From contig NZ_JAMBOX010000008.1 of NCBI RefSeq assembly GCF_023715785.1, positions 173,320 to 237,319 on the forward strand: DNA of 64,000 bases, read 5' to 3'. This stretch comes from Neobacillus niacini. Its GTDB lineage: Bacteria > Bacillota > Bacilli > Bacillales > Cytobacillaceae. Both the position numbers and the translations under genes were made by a program. The notes under the pieces are model-generated. The model made no database searches and was not told where the DNA came from. It saw nothing but the letters and a program-made list of their open reading frames with translations. Shown here one piece after another: positions 8,571-18,149 of this stretch (positions are counted from its first letter, which is position 1; each line of letters begins with the position of its first letter).

Positions 8571-10389
8571 AGGCCCCCCTTCGTTGGATCGGTATTTTTA
8601 GCAAGATAGAAAATCCATTATGTTCTTGGCTTGCTATCTCAATTCCGTACTCTTTTCCATAAAGCAGTTGAATTCTTTCATGAACATTTGGCAAAGCAAT
8701 CCCGGTATGATTTCGGTTTGGCTTGATTTGTCCTGTCTCCAATGTCTGCTTTAGCGCTTCCAACCTTTCAATGGGAACCCCCTTACCGTTATCATGGATG
8801 ACAATCTCGAGGAGTTCATTCTTACTAGCTGCTTTAATCACGATGAGGCCTCCCTGTCCAAATAGCCCATGGATAATGGCGTTCTCAACAAGCGGTTGTA
8901 ATACTAGTTTAGGAATAAGGACATCATGTAAGACCGGCTCAATCTCTTCTTCATATTTAAGATTCTCCCCCATCCTAACTTTCTGTATGGCTATATACGA
9001 TTGAATAAAAGACAATTCTTCCTTTAAGGTTACGATTTTAGAAGAATTATCAATAGTGTATCGCAGTAATCTGCCGAGCGAGGACACCATATCGGAAACC
9101 TCCAGATTTCCCTTTGTGACGGCAAGCATATTAATGGTTTCTAATGTGTTGTAAAGGAAATGAGGATTCATTTGACTTTGCAATGCTTTAATCTCCGCTT
9201 CCTTCTCCCGCAGCCCTGTCTCGTATACTTCTGAAACCAGACGGTCAATTTCATTGATCATATGGTTAAAGCCTTTTCCAAGCTGTCCAATTTCATCATA
9301 GCCTTGAAAAGAAACCCTTTGAGCCAGATTCCCTTTTTCAACATTTTCCATCGCTTTTCTTAATTTATAAATGGACCCTACCATAGGCTTGGAAAGCATA
9401 AATCCTAGCAGCAAAGAAATGATAATCCCCAGTAAGACAACGACAATCACCACTTTACGGAGATGGTTTACCTCACTTAATACCATGGCACTTGGCGTTA
9501 ACATAATGGTTTTCACTCCTGAATAGGATGACTCGTTATATACAACCAAATAGTCAGTCTGATTAATTGAAAAGTTCATATGTTGATGTTCTTTAAATCT
9601 GTTAATCTCAGTCAAAATGGAGTCTCCGATCATTTTGTCTTTTGCCTTTGGATAAATGAATTGATTTTCATTGTTTAAAATAAAGATGCGGCTCGCTAAA
9701 TTGGTTCTGCTTAGAATATCCTGAATTAACTCTTGCTTTAAATCAATTATCATAATTCCCAGCGGTTTATACGACTCCGGGTCTCTAATCAGCCTGGCAA
9801 CGGAAAAAACAGTAACATCTTTTCGTAAATAATAATTGGGTTGATGGAGGGGAAGCAGCACCCACTCTCCGTCAGCCTTATTAATTTTCTTCAGCCATTC
9901 ACTATTACGATCAAATACTTTAAGCATGACGGTATTTGAATCTAAATTACTAAAAATGGTTCCATCATTAGCCATGATATGAATGCCTTTAATTTCATTT
10001 CTCATATGTATTAAACTAGAAATATACCGCCATAACGTTATTCGTTCATTTGCCGGTGGAAACATGGTTTTATCACTCGGGATTTGATGGTTTTCTAGAA
10101 TATCCATTACTTCTTGATTATAGAGCGGGGACAATGAAATGATTTGCATTTCCTTCAGATATCGGTCTAAATTTCGATTGATTTGGTCCGCCAATTGGAC
10201 TTGATATTCCTCCGTACGTTCCCGGCTCGACTTCGCCACTTGATAATATGTAATACTTCCAAGAAGGGTTGCGGTGGTCAAAATAAGAAGGGAGAAAATC
10301 AGAACCAATTTAACCCGATACGGAAGTGATAATAATGCTCTTTTGATTCTTTGCTTAATTGGCAATATGTCCATCAAAATCCCCTTCAC
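8542..10389 (-). CDS. Sensor histidine kinase (YesM-like)
   Basis: 615 aa. A membrane span near residues 27-50, an extracellular dCache-like sensor region to about 300, a second span near 305-325, then a HAMP domain. A His_kinase domain follows with the phospho-accepting His in QSQMNPHFLYNTLE, and a C-terminal ATPase with N-box ENAIIHGL and G-box HDNGKGV. This is the LytS/YesM class that usually senses extracellular carbohydrate through a binding protein. Its 3' end overlaps the response regulator by 29 bp. An alternative start six codons in (MDILPIKQ) is possible. Confidence 0.9.
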   Translation of the reverse strand: MKGILMDILPIKQRIKRALLSLPYRVKLVLIFSLLILTTATLLGSITYYQVAKSSRERTEEYQVQLADQINRNLDRYLKEMQIISLSPLYNQEVMDILENHQIPSDKTMFPPANERITLWRYISSLIHMRNEIKGIHIMANDGTIFSNLDSNTVMLKVFDRNSEWLKKINKADGEWVLLPLHQPNYYLRKDVTVFSVARLIRDPESYKPLGIMIIDLKQELIQDILSRTNLASRIFILNNENQFIYPKAKDKMIGDSILTEINRFKEHQHMNFSINQTDYLVVYNESSYSGVKTIMLTPSAMVLSEVNHLRKVVIVVVLLGIIISLLLGFMLSKPMVGSIYKLRKAMENVEKGNLAQRVSFQGYDEIGQLGKGFNHMINEIDRLVSEVYETGLREKEAEIKALQSQMNPHFLYNTLETINMLAVTKGNLEVSDMVSSLGRLLRYTIDNSSKIVTLKEELSFIQSYIAIQKVRMGENLKYEEEIEPVLHDVLIPKLVLQPLVENAIIHGLFGQGGLIVIKAASKNELLEIVIHDNGKGVPIERLEALKQTLETGQIKPNRNHTGIALPNVHERIQLLYGKEYGIEIASQEHNGFSILLKIPIQRRGAYENERNISC

Positions 10390-10527
10390 CCAATGAATTT
10401 CTTACTTTTCTTTCTACAGATCCCTTCGAAACTCCTTCCTACCCCTAGACAACTACCGGTAGTTATCTATTAAAAAGTGCCTCGCACAACTAATGGGGTA
10501 GATTCAGAATTCATGATATTCCGCTGT

Positions 10528-10564
10528 TAAAAAAAAATAAAAACCACCAGTTATCTGATGGTTT
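10528..10564 (-). terminator. Rho-independent terminator after the PBP4-type gene
   Basis: A 9-bp stem with one G-U pair (10542-10550 with 10555-10563) and a 4-nt loop precedes an A/T tail of about 13 bases read as T on the minus strand. It lies 26 bp past the stop of the carboxypeptidase gene. Confidence 0.85.
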
Positions 10565-10589
10565 GACAACCCGCCAATTTTGATTGAAC

Positions 10590-11987
10590 CTACCATTGAG
10601 CAAGCAATTCAATCAACTGATCCTGTATTTCAGGTCCTTCCTCTTCATCTAATAAATTGTTCAGCATGATTGAAAAAATCAACCGCTTCCCTGACTCTGT
10701 TTGCATGTAGCCCGAAAGCGTGCTAACCCCGAAAATCGTTCCAGTTTTAGCGTGAACAGTTAAATCAGCAAGGCGTTCCCTCAATGTGCCGCCAACCATT
10801 CGTTCTATTTGACCACCGATGGGCAGACTGTGATAAAAGGGTTCAAACCATGCTTTGGACTGTACGTGGAATAATAGATTGGTCAATTGATTCGGTGGAA
10901 TTAAAGTCACAGACGAAAGTCCTGATCCATCCCGGAGCAGAACGGCTGCTGGATCGACACCGAACTTGGCCACCTCTGTTAACAGCACGTCCATTCCCGC
11001 CTCCCAGCTGCCTTCCCCTTTTACCTGCTTCCCCATTTCTTTTACTAATATTTCTGCATGGCCATTGTTGCTTAGTTTCATGAATGGGATGAGAAGCTCT
11101 GCAAGCGGTATGGATGTATGGTGTATCAATCGTCTTGCGTGTTTAGGCACGCAGCCCATTTCCTTCCTGCCGTTTAGTTGGATGCCAGAACTTGTTAGTT
11201 TTTCAGCAAATACTTGTAATACGTACTTAGTCGGTTCCCAAACGGCAATCCATGCTTTGATTGGTTCCGTCCCCACTGCCAGCTTTCCGTTAATTACAAT
11301 TGTATTTTCCCCATGGCGGCGAATGATCTTCAATTCCGTTTCCTTTGCTTCATCCCCTACCGTGATACCATGATTTTCAATTTGGACATAAGCCGTATCA
11401 GGAAATACGGAGACTTGGACTGCTTCACCGTCTGCTGTTCCTGGCCGCACTTCTATCATCACGGTCCCCGCATCAAAGTCGGCATTTGGCGAAAGCGTCA
11501 AGGCAGACACCTGCGCACCGTAATAGAAATGTTCATCATCCCACATCATATCCGGTGACAAGCGGACATCATCATACCACACGTCATCCGCAACCACATC
11601 GCCAGAAATGGACCGAATACCATGGAGATTGTAAATTTGATCTGCAAATTGATCCAAATCTTTTGGAAGCAGCATCGGATCACCCATTCCTTTTATGTAC
11701 AGATTCCCTTGAAGTTCATGATTGTTGATTACGCCATCTATCCATATTTCAGTAGTGAACACGTAATCCTTGCCCAACGTGTCCAAAGCGGCAGCGGCGG
11801 TCAATAATTTCATATTGGAAGCCGGATGCAGCCTTGTACTAGCATTGTGATGGAAGAGATTATTGCCGGTTTCAGCCTCACAAACATTGACGCCTATTAG
11901 TGCACCTTGCAGTTTTGGATGCTGCGATATGTAATCATCCAGTTTATCCTTCCAACCTGTTTTTTGCACATGGTTTGTTATCCCCAT
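10590..11987 (-). CDS. dacB: D-alanyl-D-alanine carboxypeptidase/endopeptidase (peptidase S13, PBP4-like)
   Basis: 465 aa. All three penicillin-binding signatures are present: SNMK (Ser57, Lys60), SNN in MKLSNNGHAEILVKE near 305, and KTG in HAKTGTI near 415. The S13 fold removes the terminal D-Ala from peptidoglycan stem peptides or cleaves cross-links. No signal peptide is visible: the protein starts MGITNHVQKTGWKDK, and an in-frame TAA lies one codon before that ATG, so the coding sequence cannot be extended upstream. That is odd for an enzyme whose substrate is outside the membrane. The catalytic residues are intact, so the gene does not look dead. Confidence 0.85.
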   Translation of the reverse strand: MGITNHVQKTGWKDKLDDYISQHPKLQGALIGVNVCEAETGNNLFHHNASTRLHPASNMKLLTAAAALDTLGKDYVFTTEIWIDGVINNHELQGNLYIKGMGDPMLLPKDLDQFADQIYNLHGIRSISGDVVADDVWYDDVRLSPDMMWDDEHFYYGAQVSALTLSPNADFDAGTVMIEVRPGTADGEAVQVSVFPDTAYVQIENHGITVGDEAKETELKIIRRHGENTIVINGKLAVGTEPIKAWIAVWEPTKYVLQVFAEKLTSSGIQLNGRKEMGCVPKHARRLIHHTSIPLAELLIPFMKLSNNGHAEILVKEMGKQVKGEGSWEAGMDVLLTEVAKFGVDPAAVLLRDGSGLSSVTLIPPNQLTNLLFHVQSKAWFEPFYHSLPIGGQIERMVGGTLRERLADLTVHAKTGTIFGVSTLSGYMQTESGKRLIFSIMLNNLLDEEEGPEIQDQLIELLAQW

Positions 11988-12184
11988 ACCTTATTTCCCC
12001 CTGCCCTTTTCGTCCGTTTTTTTATTTGGTAGAATCCAGACATTTAAATTATCCCATATTTGTGGTATTTCAGGTGGTTAACTTTTACAAATAGACTAAA
12101 AAATCCAATTTAAATTGGAAGAAAAAGCTAGGCATCCCCTATATTATTCCTTATGATAAAAATAATAATAGTAAGGGGATACAT

Positions 12185-12946
12185 ATGAGGTATTTTGTTA
12201 AAGTATTTGCAGGTTTCATTATACTGGATTTATATTTGAACATTGGGATTGCGAAATCAAGTCAATTTTGGTTACAGGTATTATTAATACTTCTGTTTTT
12301 TCCATTATTGAAAGGAATTCTATATATAACCAAAGCAAAAGAGTATAAAAATATTGGGATCAGCTTTCACTCAAAGTGGTGGAAGAATTTGATAATTGGG
12401 TTTAGTATCGGGTTTTCATTTTGGCTTATCAAGTACATGCTCGTTTATCTTTTTGGGGGACTCGAGATAAAGGGCATTAAACCATTTTCAGAATTAATTA
12501 GTTCACTTTTGATGGTTATGCTCACATTTTTGGTCGGCTCTTTTTTAAACGACATCATTGTTAGGGGATATATTTTTGGGCATTTGAAAAAAAGCATTCC
12601 GGTTAAATGGGTGTTTATCATCTCCCTCTTACTTTATGCTCTAGACGATTCATGGAATGAAGGATTCAGTATCTCCAACACGTTATTTTCATTATTCATA
12701 GGACTCTCTTTAACCTACACCATTTATAAAACAGGTTCCCTTTGGGCGGATACCGGCATTCATTGGGGGTTGAACGTCTGTTACGGCATCTTTAACGGAA
12801 CCCTAGGTAATACAGATTCAGGAATCATCATGACAAAATTCAAACCGGAGTCCATGCCTATAGAAATCATCAGCTACATGGTCCCTCTACTCATGTTTTT
12901 GGTTGTATATTTGCTGCGAAACAAGTTTGTACGGAATAATGTCTAG
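12185..12946 (+). CDS. CPBP-family membrane protein with degenerate catalytic motif
   Basis: 253 aa with six to eight membrane spans. The layout matches CPBP/Abi intramembrane metalloproteases: motif 1 at about residues 120-127, motif 2 near 160 and the C-terminal HWGLN. Motif 1 reads NDIIVRG where the family has EExxxRG, so the general-base glutamates are replaced by Asn-Asp. Motif 2 (YALDDSW) lacks the usual His, while the last motif is intact. It may be an inactive relative or a variant. The start ATG at 12185 has AAGGGG at the right distance. No operon partners are evident. Confidence 0.7.
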   Translation: MRYFVKVFAGFIILDLYLNIGIAKSSQFWLQVLLILLFFPLLKGILYITKAKEYKNIGISFHSKWWKNLIIGFSIGFSFWLIKYMLVYLFGGLEIKGIKPFSELISSLLMVMLTFLVGSFLNDIIVRGYIFGHLKKSIPVKWVFIISLLLYALDDSWNEGFSISNTLFSLFIGLSLTYTIYKTGSLWADTGIHWGLNVCYGIFNGTLGNTDSGIIMTKFKPESMPIEIISYMVPLLMFLVVYLLRNKFVRNNV

Positions 12947-12968
12947 GTTTCCTAAAGTCATTCAATAT

Positions 12969-13005
12969 GTGTCCGAAGCAATTCCTAAGCAGGAAATTCG
13001 GACAC
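12969..13005 (+). terminator. Hairpin downstream of the CPBP gene
   Basis: A 9-bp perfect inverted repeat (12969-12977 with 12997-13005) begins 23 bp after the stop codon. The tail is only moderately T-rich, so termination is likely but not certain. Confidence 0.5.
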
Positions 13006-13101
13006 CAAGTCTTGTCTTTACACTTACGGGAACTCCTCCTGCTTTTATCTATTGATAATTTTACAGTTTTTTCCTAATAAATTTCCACTACTTATTATTG
13101 C

Positions 13102-14064
13102 TTACGGGCAAAATATGGATATTCTCTCTTGTAAACTTTCTAAGACTTCTTTTGGCATTTCTATGACTTTGATGTCCCTGCCTAGGAACAGGAGCCAATT
13201 TGTTATTTCTTCCAATTCGTGGGAATAATGAACATTAATAAAAGTCTTTAGAATGGCTGTGCTTTGGAAAGGATCCGTATAAGAAATTGAAATTTTGAAA
13301 GGGTGGTATTTTTTAAACTGGGCAATGGCCGTTGGACCAAGTTCAAGGACAAGGTTGTTGACTTCTTCCTGCCCAATTAGTTTTTCGTGAATCTTTTTCT
13401 TGCTTAATTCTTTTTTCTTTTGGTAGGGTTTAACATCAATGAGTTGGTCGACATGAAAGATTTTCTTTTTTCCTTCCTTTAAATCAAAGCCTTCAATCAG
13501 CCAATAGCTTTTTTCACGATAAAGATGCAAGAGGTAAATGGGATATTCCTTTTTTCCCTTCGCTTCATCGATGGTAATCATTAAATGTTGATCCACAAGG
13601 AGGAGCTGGATGAGTCTTTCTAACATGGGCTGCGGAAGGTCCGAAAGCTCTAGCAGGTCGGGATTATTGGGATTGGTCCCTTCAAAAAGCAAGATTTCAT
13701 TTAGATGAACCAGGTCATCCTGCTGGTTTTCCGAGATGAGGCCAAGCAGTTTTTCTGCTAGTGACTGGCGGCTTTTTAGGTAAGGGAGCTGTTGATTTCT
13801 TGTGGCCATAAAGGCAACAAAGAGTGCTTTTACCTCATTATCGGTAAAGCGGACAACCGGCAGGACAGAGTTTTGCATAACAAAATAACCCCCATCCCTT
13901 CCAACTTCAGCGACAAGGGGCATTCCCATGGACTCAATTTCTCTGATATCTCGGATAGCCGTCGAACGAGAGACGTTAAATTCGCGCATGATTTCAGAAA
14001 TGGTAAAGTGGGAACGGTTATTTATATACCGCATGATTGTATTAATTCGTTCAACTTTTTTCAT
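13102..14064 (-). CDS. HTH/WYL-domain transcriptional regulator (YafY family)
   Basis: 320 aa. The N-terminal 60 residues form a DeoR-like helix-turn-helix (FTISEIMREFNVSRSTAIRD) followed by the beta-wing MGMPLVAEVGRDGGYFV. The central part carries a WYL-type domain (KSYWLIEGFDLKEGKKKIF at about 200-220), and a C-terminal extension follows. WYL regulators bind small ligands or nucleic acid. It is divergent from a GyrI-like gene, with about 110 bp between the starts, a common arrangement in which the regulator controls the divergent gene and itself. Confidence 0.88.
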   Translation of the reverse strand: MKKVERINTIMRYINNRSHFTISEIMREFNVSRSTAIRDIREIESMGMPLVAEVGRDGGYFVMQNSVLPVVRFTDNEVKALFVAFMATRNQQLPYLKSRQSLAEKLLGLISENQQDDLVHLNEILLFEGTNPNNPDLLELSDLPQPMLERLIQLLLVDQHLMITIDEAKGKKEYPIYLLHLYREKSYWLIEGFDLKEGKKKIFHVDQLIDVKPYQKKKELSKKKIHEKLIGQEEVNNLVLELGPTAIAQFKKYHPFKISISYTDPFQSTAILKTFINVHYSHELEEITNWLLFLGRDIKVIEMPKEVLESLQERISIFCP

Positions 14065-14173
14065 TGGAACTCCTAAACAGTATCATTTTTTGACATGGTT
14101 TAACGCTATTATAAACTCATCAAGTAAAAAAACAAATAACTTGATTAAAATGACGAAAAGGAAGGTTTTATAC

Positions 14174-14653
14174 ATGGCCAATTATATTTTAGAAGAAAAA
14201 GACAGCTTTACCGTTTTAGGGATTGGGACTGAGCTTAAGAGTCATTACACGGATTATGCAGGGATCAATAAGGAAAAGGCTGATTTTTGGGAGGCTGTCA
14301 AACAAGATGGAAGGCTTGACAGTTTAAAAGCAATCGCCACAAATGATTACATCTTTGCTGTAAACGAAGCGGTCAATAACAAGATGATGCATTATGCCGG
14401 CGTCATGACAGATGCCTCGATACCAGAAGGAGACAGACTGATCCAATTTCCTAAGGGGGAATACCTGGTTGTTAAAGGGGAAGCGAGGACGGCTGATGAA
14501 TTGCATATGACGCTTGCCGGCATTGCGTTCGGTCAAGCCTTGCCGGAAGCAAATAATGTTGCCTATGTCGGCGGACCAAATGCATCGGTTGAGATGGGGC
14601 AGCGAAACGGCTTAGTATTTGGTGAAATGTGGATTCCGGTTGTAAGGAAATAA
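14174..14653 (+). CDS. GyrI-like/AraC effector-binding domain protein
   Basis: 159 aa from the ATG at 14174, which has AAGGAAGG 8-9 bases upstream; longer in-frame extensions overlap the divergent regulator and are not supported. The protein has the two-repeat beta-alpha-beta pattern of the SHS2/GyrI fold (FTVLGIGTELKSHYTDYA; LIQFPKGEYLVVKG; GLVFGEMWIPV). Stand-alone proteins of this type bind small hydrophobic or cationic ligands. Divergence from the WYL regulator suggests they work together. The ligand is unknown. Confidence 0.75.
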   Translation: MANYILEEKDSFTVLGIGTELKSHYTDYAGINKEKADFWEAVKQDGRLDSLKAIATNDYIFAVNEAVNNKMMHYAGVMTDASIPEGDRLIQFPKGEYLVVKGEARTADELHMTLAGIAFGQALPEANNVAYVGGPNASVEMGQRNGLVFGEMWIPVVRK

Positions 14654-14675
14654 AGAGATAGATGGAGGAATGGAA

Positions 14676-15140
14676 ATGTCCTATATCGTTGATTTCAAAA
14701 ATGTGTCTACGGTTGGTTTAGAGTCTTCACCGGTAGCAGAAGCGCTTGCTGGTTTACGTGCCAATGAAGCCCGGTACTTTATGAACAAGTATAAGCATGC
14801 ATTTACAGTTGTCCCAGCTAGCGAGTCCACAGAGACCCTTCATTATGTGAACCGAATTTTGAAAGAAGAACGTGACATTGAGTTTGCTGCCAAACCGTTA
14901 GAAATATCACGGTTTCAAGTGGAAAATATCGATTGGACTTATGTCTTTTATGAGGATGGTCTTTCCGTTAATGTCTTGTATACGATTGATGACCCAAAGA
15001 AGCGGGCCGTTGGGTTTAAGCTTTCTGATGGTATGGAAGTGCCAAAGGAGCTAGAAGGGAAGTTCAAGTTTGCCAGGCAGAAATCTAAACTTGCTGGAAC
15101 CATTCGGGGCTCGTATTTTGTCATTAAAAGAGAATATTAA
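14676..15140 (+). CDS. Uncharacterised protein
   Basis: 154 aa. The start at 14676 (MSYIVDFKN) is chosen because GGAGG ends 7 bases before it; the ATG at 14670 is too close to that site. The protein is soluble, with no signal peptide or membrane span and mixed alpha/beta composition. I do not recognise a family. It follows the GyrI-like gene by 22 bp on the same strand, so the two are probably co-transcribed and under the control of the divergent WYL regulator. Confidence 0.7.
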   Translation: MSYIVDFKNVSTVGLESSPVAEALAGLRANEARYFMNKYKHAFTVVPASESTETLHYVNRILKEERDIEFAAKPLEISRFQVENIDWTYVFYEDGLSVNVLYTIDDPKKRAVGFKLSDGMEVPKELEGKFKFARQKSKLAGTIRGSYFVIKREY

Positions 15141-15147
15141 AGCAAGC

Positions 15148-15220
15148 AAAAAAAGTGCCTAGACACGCCCTGATAATGTCGAAATGAAACGACAAATTAC
15201 GGGTAGTGACTGGCACTTGT
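15148..15220. repeat. GTGCC-type dispersed hairpin repeat, copy 1
   Basis: A run of A followed by AGTGCC, and about 55 bp later GGCACTT with the adjoining segment AATTACGGGTAGTGAC, form the arms of an imperfect hairpin just after the stop at 15140. A related unit lies at 19449-19515, with the same AAAAAAAGTGCCT opening and AATTAC-GGTAGTGAC core. Copy 1 may also end the upstream transcript. Confidence 0.6.
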
Positions 15221-15411
15221 TTTAATTAATCTACATTAATTATACTCTTCGACTGCATAGCGATCTTCATTTTTCTTCCTGCTCGCTAAAGCCCTATATG
15301 TCCCCTGCCGTAACCAATTTTAAGGAATTTGTGGAGAGGACGGGCTATAGAAATGACAAGTGAATAAATAAAAAACGAAAATCTGAGGTTTCTTCCTCTC
15401 TTCTAGACTTG
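15221..15411. other. Intergenic stretch without recognised genes
   Basis: Convergent end of two transcripts. Apart from the flanking hairpins I see no coding frame or RNA gene here. Confidence 0.5.
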
Positions 15412-15441
15412 TAAAAAAGCCCAGTCATGATATAACTGGAC
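15412..15441 (-). terminator. Terminator for the dus gene
   Basis: A 7-bp stem (15419-15425 with 15435-15441, one G-U pair) is followed on the minus strand by six T. It sits about 80 bp after the dus stop. Confidence 0.65.
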
Positions 15442-15519
15442 CATACGTTTATTCTTTAACTGCTTGCATCATATCTAACTAGGCAGCCAGTTTCGCTTTA
15501 ACCTTGAATGGGGACACTT

Positions 15520-16500
15520 CTACTGTTCCACCCCATCAAAATTCTTAGACATAAAGTGATCAAGCATTTCGCGCACTTCATCTGTGGACTCTGTGTTCAT
15601 TAATTGATTTCTTAATTCACTCGCCCCACGAAATCCTTTGACATATATCTTGAAAAATCGATGAAGCGCCTTGAACGGACGCCGCGTTAATGATGAATAT
15701 TGATCATGGAGGTCCAGGTGCAACCTTAGGAGATCAAGCAATTCCTTACTGCTATGTTCTTTCGGTTCTGTTTCAAAGGCAAAGGGATTATGGAAAATTC
15801 CGCGCCCAATCATCACCCCGTCCACATCATATTGATGGGCGAGCTTCAGGCCAGTATGACGGTCAGGAATATCCCCATTGATCGTCAAGAGTGTATCTGA
15901 TGCCACTTGGTCACGAAGTTTCTTAATTTCCGGAATCAGCTCCCAATGAGCAGGTACTTTGCTCATTTCCTCTCTTGTACGAAGATGAATGGAAAGATTG
16001 GCAATGTCTTGTTTCAATATGTGTGTCAGCCAATCATGCCATTCATCTATATCCTTGTAGCCAAGCCTTGTCTTTACGCTTACAGGCAAGCCTCCTGCTT
16101 TTGCGGCTTGTATTAATTCCGCTGCCACTTCAGGCCGGCGGATTAGGCCGCACCCCTTCCCATGCCCTGCTACATTCGGTACCGGACAACCCATATTGAT
16201 ATCGATGCCCCGAAACCCAAGTTCCGCCATACCTATACTCATTTGCCGAAAGTATTCAGGCTTGTCCCCCCAGATATGGGCGACAATGGGCTGTTCATCT
16301 TCGGTATAAGTCAAACGACCGCGCACACTCTGAATCCCATTCGGATGACAATAACTCTCACTGTTGGTGAACTCGGTAAAAAACACATCCGGTCTAGCTG
16401 CCTCACTCACGACATGACGAAAAACAACATCCGTCACATCTTCCATTGGTGCCAGTATAAAAAAAGGTCGTGGTAACTCACGCCAAAAATTATCTTTCAT
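15520..16500 (-). CDS. dus: tRNA-dihydrouridine synthase
   Basis: 326 aa from the ATG at 16500; an in-frame TTG at 16512 has its ribosome site too close. The N-terminus has the FMN-binding APMEDVTD motif (residues 17-24), the catalytic Cys105 lies in INMGCP, and substrate-binding VKTRLGY and ING...DGVMIGRG follow around 145 and 210-230. The enzyme uses FMN and NADPH to reduce uridines in tRNA. Length and motifs are normal for Dus. It is a monocistronic gene between two hairpin-ended transcripts. Which tRNA position it modifies is not deducible here. Confidence 0.93.
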   Translation of the reverse strand: MKDNFWRELPRPFFILAPMEDVTDVVFRHVVSEAARPDVFFTEFTNSESYCHPNGIQSVRGRLTYTEDEQPIVAHIWGDKPEYFRQMSIGMAELGFRGIDINMGCPVPNVAGHGKGCGLIRRPEVAAELIQAAKAGGLPVSVKTRLGYKDIDEWHDWLTHILKQDIANLSIHLRTREEMSKVPAHWELIPEIKKLRDQVASDTLLTINGDIPDRHTGLKLAHQYDVDGVMIGRGIFHNPFAFETEPKEHSSKELLDLLRLHLDLHDQYSSLTRRPFKALHRFFKIYVKGFRGASELRNQLMNTESTDEVREMLDHFMSKNFDGVEQ

Positions 16501-16599
16501 ATGGTAACTCAAATCCTTTCATTATGGGATACATGGTCTACCTATTATCCCAAAACTCAAAACCAGATTATCCTTGGTTCTTTTACACTTATATCATGT

Positions 16600-16809
16600 T
16601 TAAGCCCTTTTTATCAAACGGATTGCAAAATCCAAATCTTCTCGTATTTCATCTAATTGATCGGATATCATTTTGTTTTTAATCAAATAAGTTTGAAATT
16701 GCACATCTTCCTGAGAATATTTGTAACGGTTATTACTAATTAAGTCATATTCAATCGAAGATATAGTAGGCTTGTTATTTCTTGGAATGAATGAGTTATA
16801 AGAATACTT
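16600..16809 (-). pseudogene. Fragment of an unidentified coding sequence
   Basis: An open frame of 69 codons plus stop with protein-like composition (for example QFQTYLIKNKMISDQLDEI and DLDFAIRLIKRA at its end). It is preceded immediately by two in-frame TAA codons and contains no ATG, GTG or TTG before residue 35. It looks like the 3' end of a lost gene. I do not recognise the family. The rest of 16513-17003 shows no gene. Confidence 0.35.
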
Positions 16810-17003
16810 TTATTACAATTTCAGAGGATTCCGGAGTTCATTCAGCTATTATACCTCTGGTTCTTGTTCTCTAAAGAATGCATTAAACAATTACAAAGGA
16901 GATAGGCATCCCTCACCATTACCTATTATTACAACATACCAGTCAATTTTCTCATTATTTCTGTAACTACTATGATTGGCCTAATAATTGAAATAAGAAT
17001 TTA

Positions 17004-18149
17004 TCACCTATCCCAATTCCAAAAACTGACCTCATCAACTTTTAATTCTCCAACCCATGGTTCTTCCCGCAGCTTCAAGATTTCCTTTGTAGGTCCTGTT
17101 ATAACAACGCCATAATGCTTAATGCCATTCCTTTCAAGGAAATCAATTCGTTCTGAAAGGTCTAGTTTCCCGAAGTAAAGGTTGTTCGCTTTCCGTTCAT
17201 GATCCTTTAAAAAGGATAAAGTTTTCAGGAATTGTTTGTGGAGAACTTTTTGGTCACCCACATTATATTCAGGAGAAGAATGTCCCTCGGAGATGATCCT
17301 GCTGCCGAAAAGCCCTTTCTTAACCTCTCTTGAATCTAGAATCATATCATCATCATGCCAAATTGGAAAACTTGGGAATCCAATGGGTTCATCAATAACT
17401 CCCTCATGCTTTCCCTCGAAACCAGTGTCAACGGCAAACCAAATTACATCCATCTCTTTTCCTTCGAATAGCTGAAAAACCTTTTTCGTTTCGATTAAAT
17501 CTGCAAATGATACAAAGGCTGAAACGACAGTTCCTTCAGAAAGTTTCTCCAACCTATTCCAATCTGACATCATATGGTGTTCTCCAACCTTAGGATATGA
17601 AAAGGTTGGTTGGGCTTCTGATGATTTCCCAAAGTATATGCTCTCCGGATAAGACATCATGGAGAAAATAAATTTATTTTTTAATTCTCCAACCTTTATC
17701 GTTTCATCTCCAACCTTTTTAAATAAATCCCTCCTTGCGTTCAAACTGAAATAGGGACTTGAATTCGTACTCGTTCTACCTAAATACCCATATGGGTCCG
17801 TTACGGTTAGCGTATAATCGATTATGTTCCTGAACACATCTACACGATCTGGTTTCCCCCATGAATAGTAAACAGCAGTGAGTATAGATGAAACAAAGGT
17901 AAATACAAGAACCACTCCTAGAGCAAAAAAGGCAGTTTGCATTCTGGCTTTCCATTTACTTCGTTTTAATATTTTTTGTTGTCTTTTTTCATTAATATTA
18001 AAATCTTTCATCTGCTCAGTGTTATTTTCTTCAAGAAACTCCTGATATTTTTCTAGTTTTTCCAATTCCTTTTCGAAATCTTCTAATTCGCTATCCGATA
18101 GTTCCCCTTTTTCGTATGCTTCCAGTTTTCTTTTAAATTCATTGCTCAC
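17004..18149 (-). CDS. Anti-sigma factor (sigma-regulator N/C domains), pair 1
   Basis: 381 aa. A cytoplasmic acidic/charged N-terminus (KRKLEAYEKGELSDSELEDF) precedes one membrane span near residues 90-115, followed by a large extracytoplasmic region ending in VDEVSFWNWD. This matches the two-part sigma-regulator anti-sigma factors (YhdL-like) that hold ECF sigma factors at the membrane. It overlaps the sigma gene by 4 bp. A paralogue with the same ending (GEVKLWNWK) lies at 47362-48384. The stimulus is unknown; cell-envelope stress is the usual case. Confidence 0.82.
   Translation of the reverse strand: MSNEFKRKLEAYEKGELSDSELEDFEKELEKLEKYQEFLEENNTEQMKDFNINEKRQQKILKRSKWKARMQTAFFALGVVLVFTFVSSILTAVYYSWGKPDRVDVFRNIIDYTLTVTDPYGYLGRTSTNSSPYFSLNARRDLFKKVGDETIKVGELKNKFIFSMMSYPESIYFGKSSEAQPTFSYPKVGEHHMMSDWNRLEKLSEGTVVSAFVSFADLIETKKVFQLFEGKEMDVIWFAVDTGFEGKHEGVIDEPIGFPSFPIWHDDDMILDSREVKKGLFGSRIISEGHSSPEYNVGDQKVLHKQFLKTLSFLKDHERKANNLYFGKLDLSERIDFLERNGIKHYGVVITGPTKEILKLREEPWVGELKVDEVSFWNWDR

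Noticed and set aside
13928..14173. Long upstream extension of the GyrI-like gene
   Set aside because: It overlaps the divergent regulator's coding sequence and has no ribosome site; the ATG at 14174 does.
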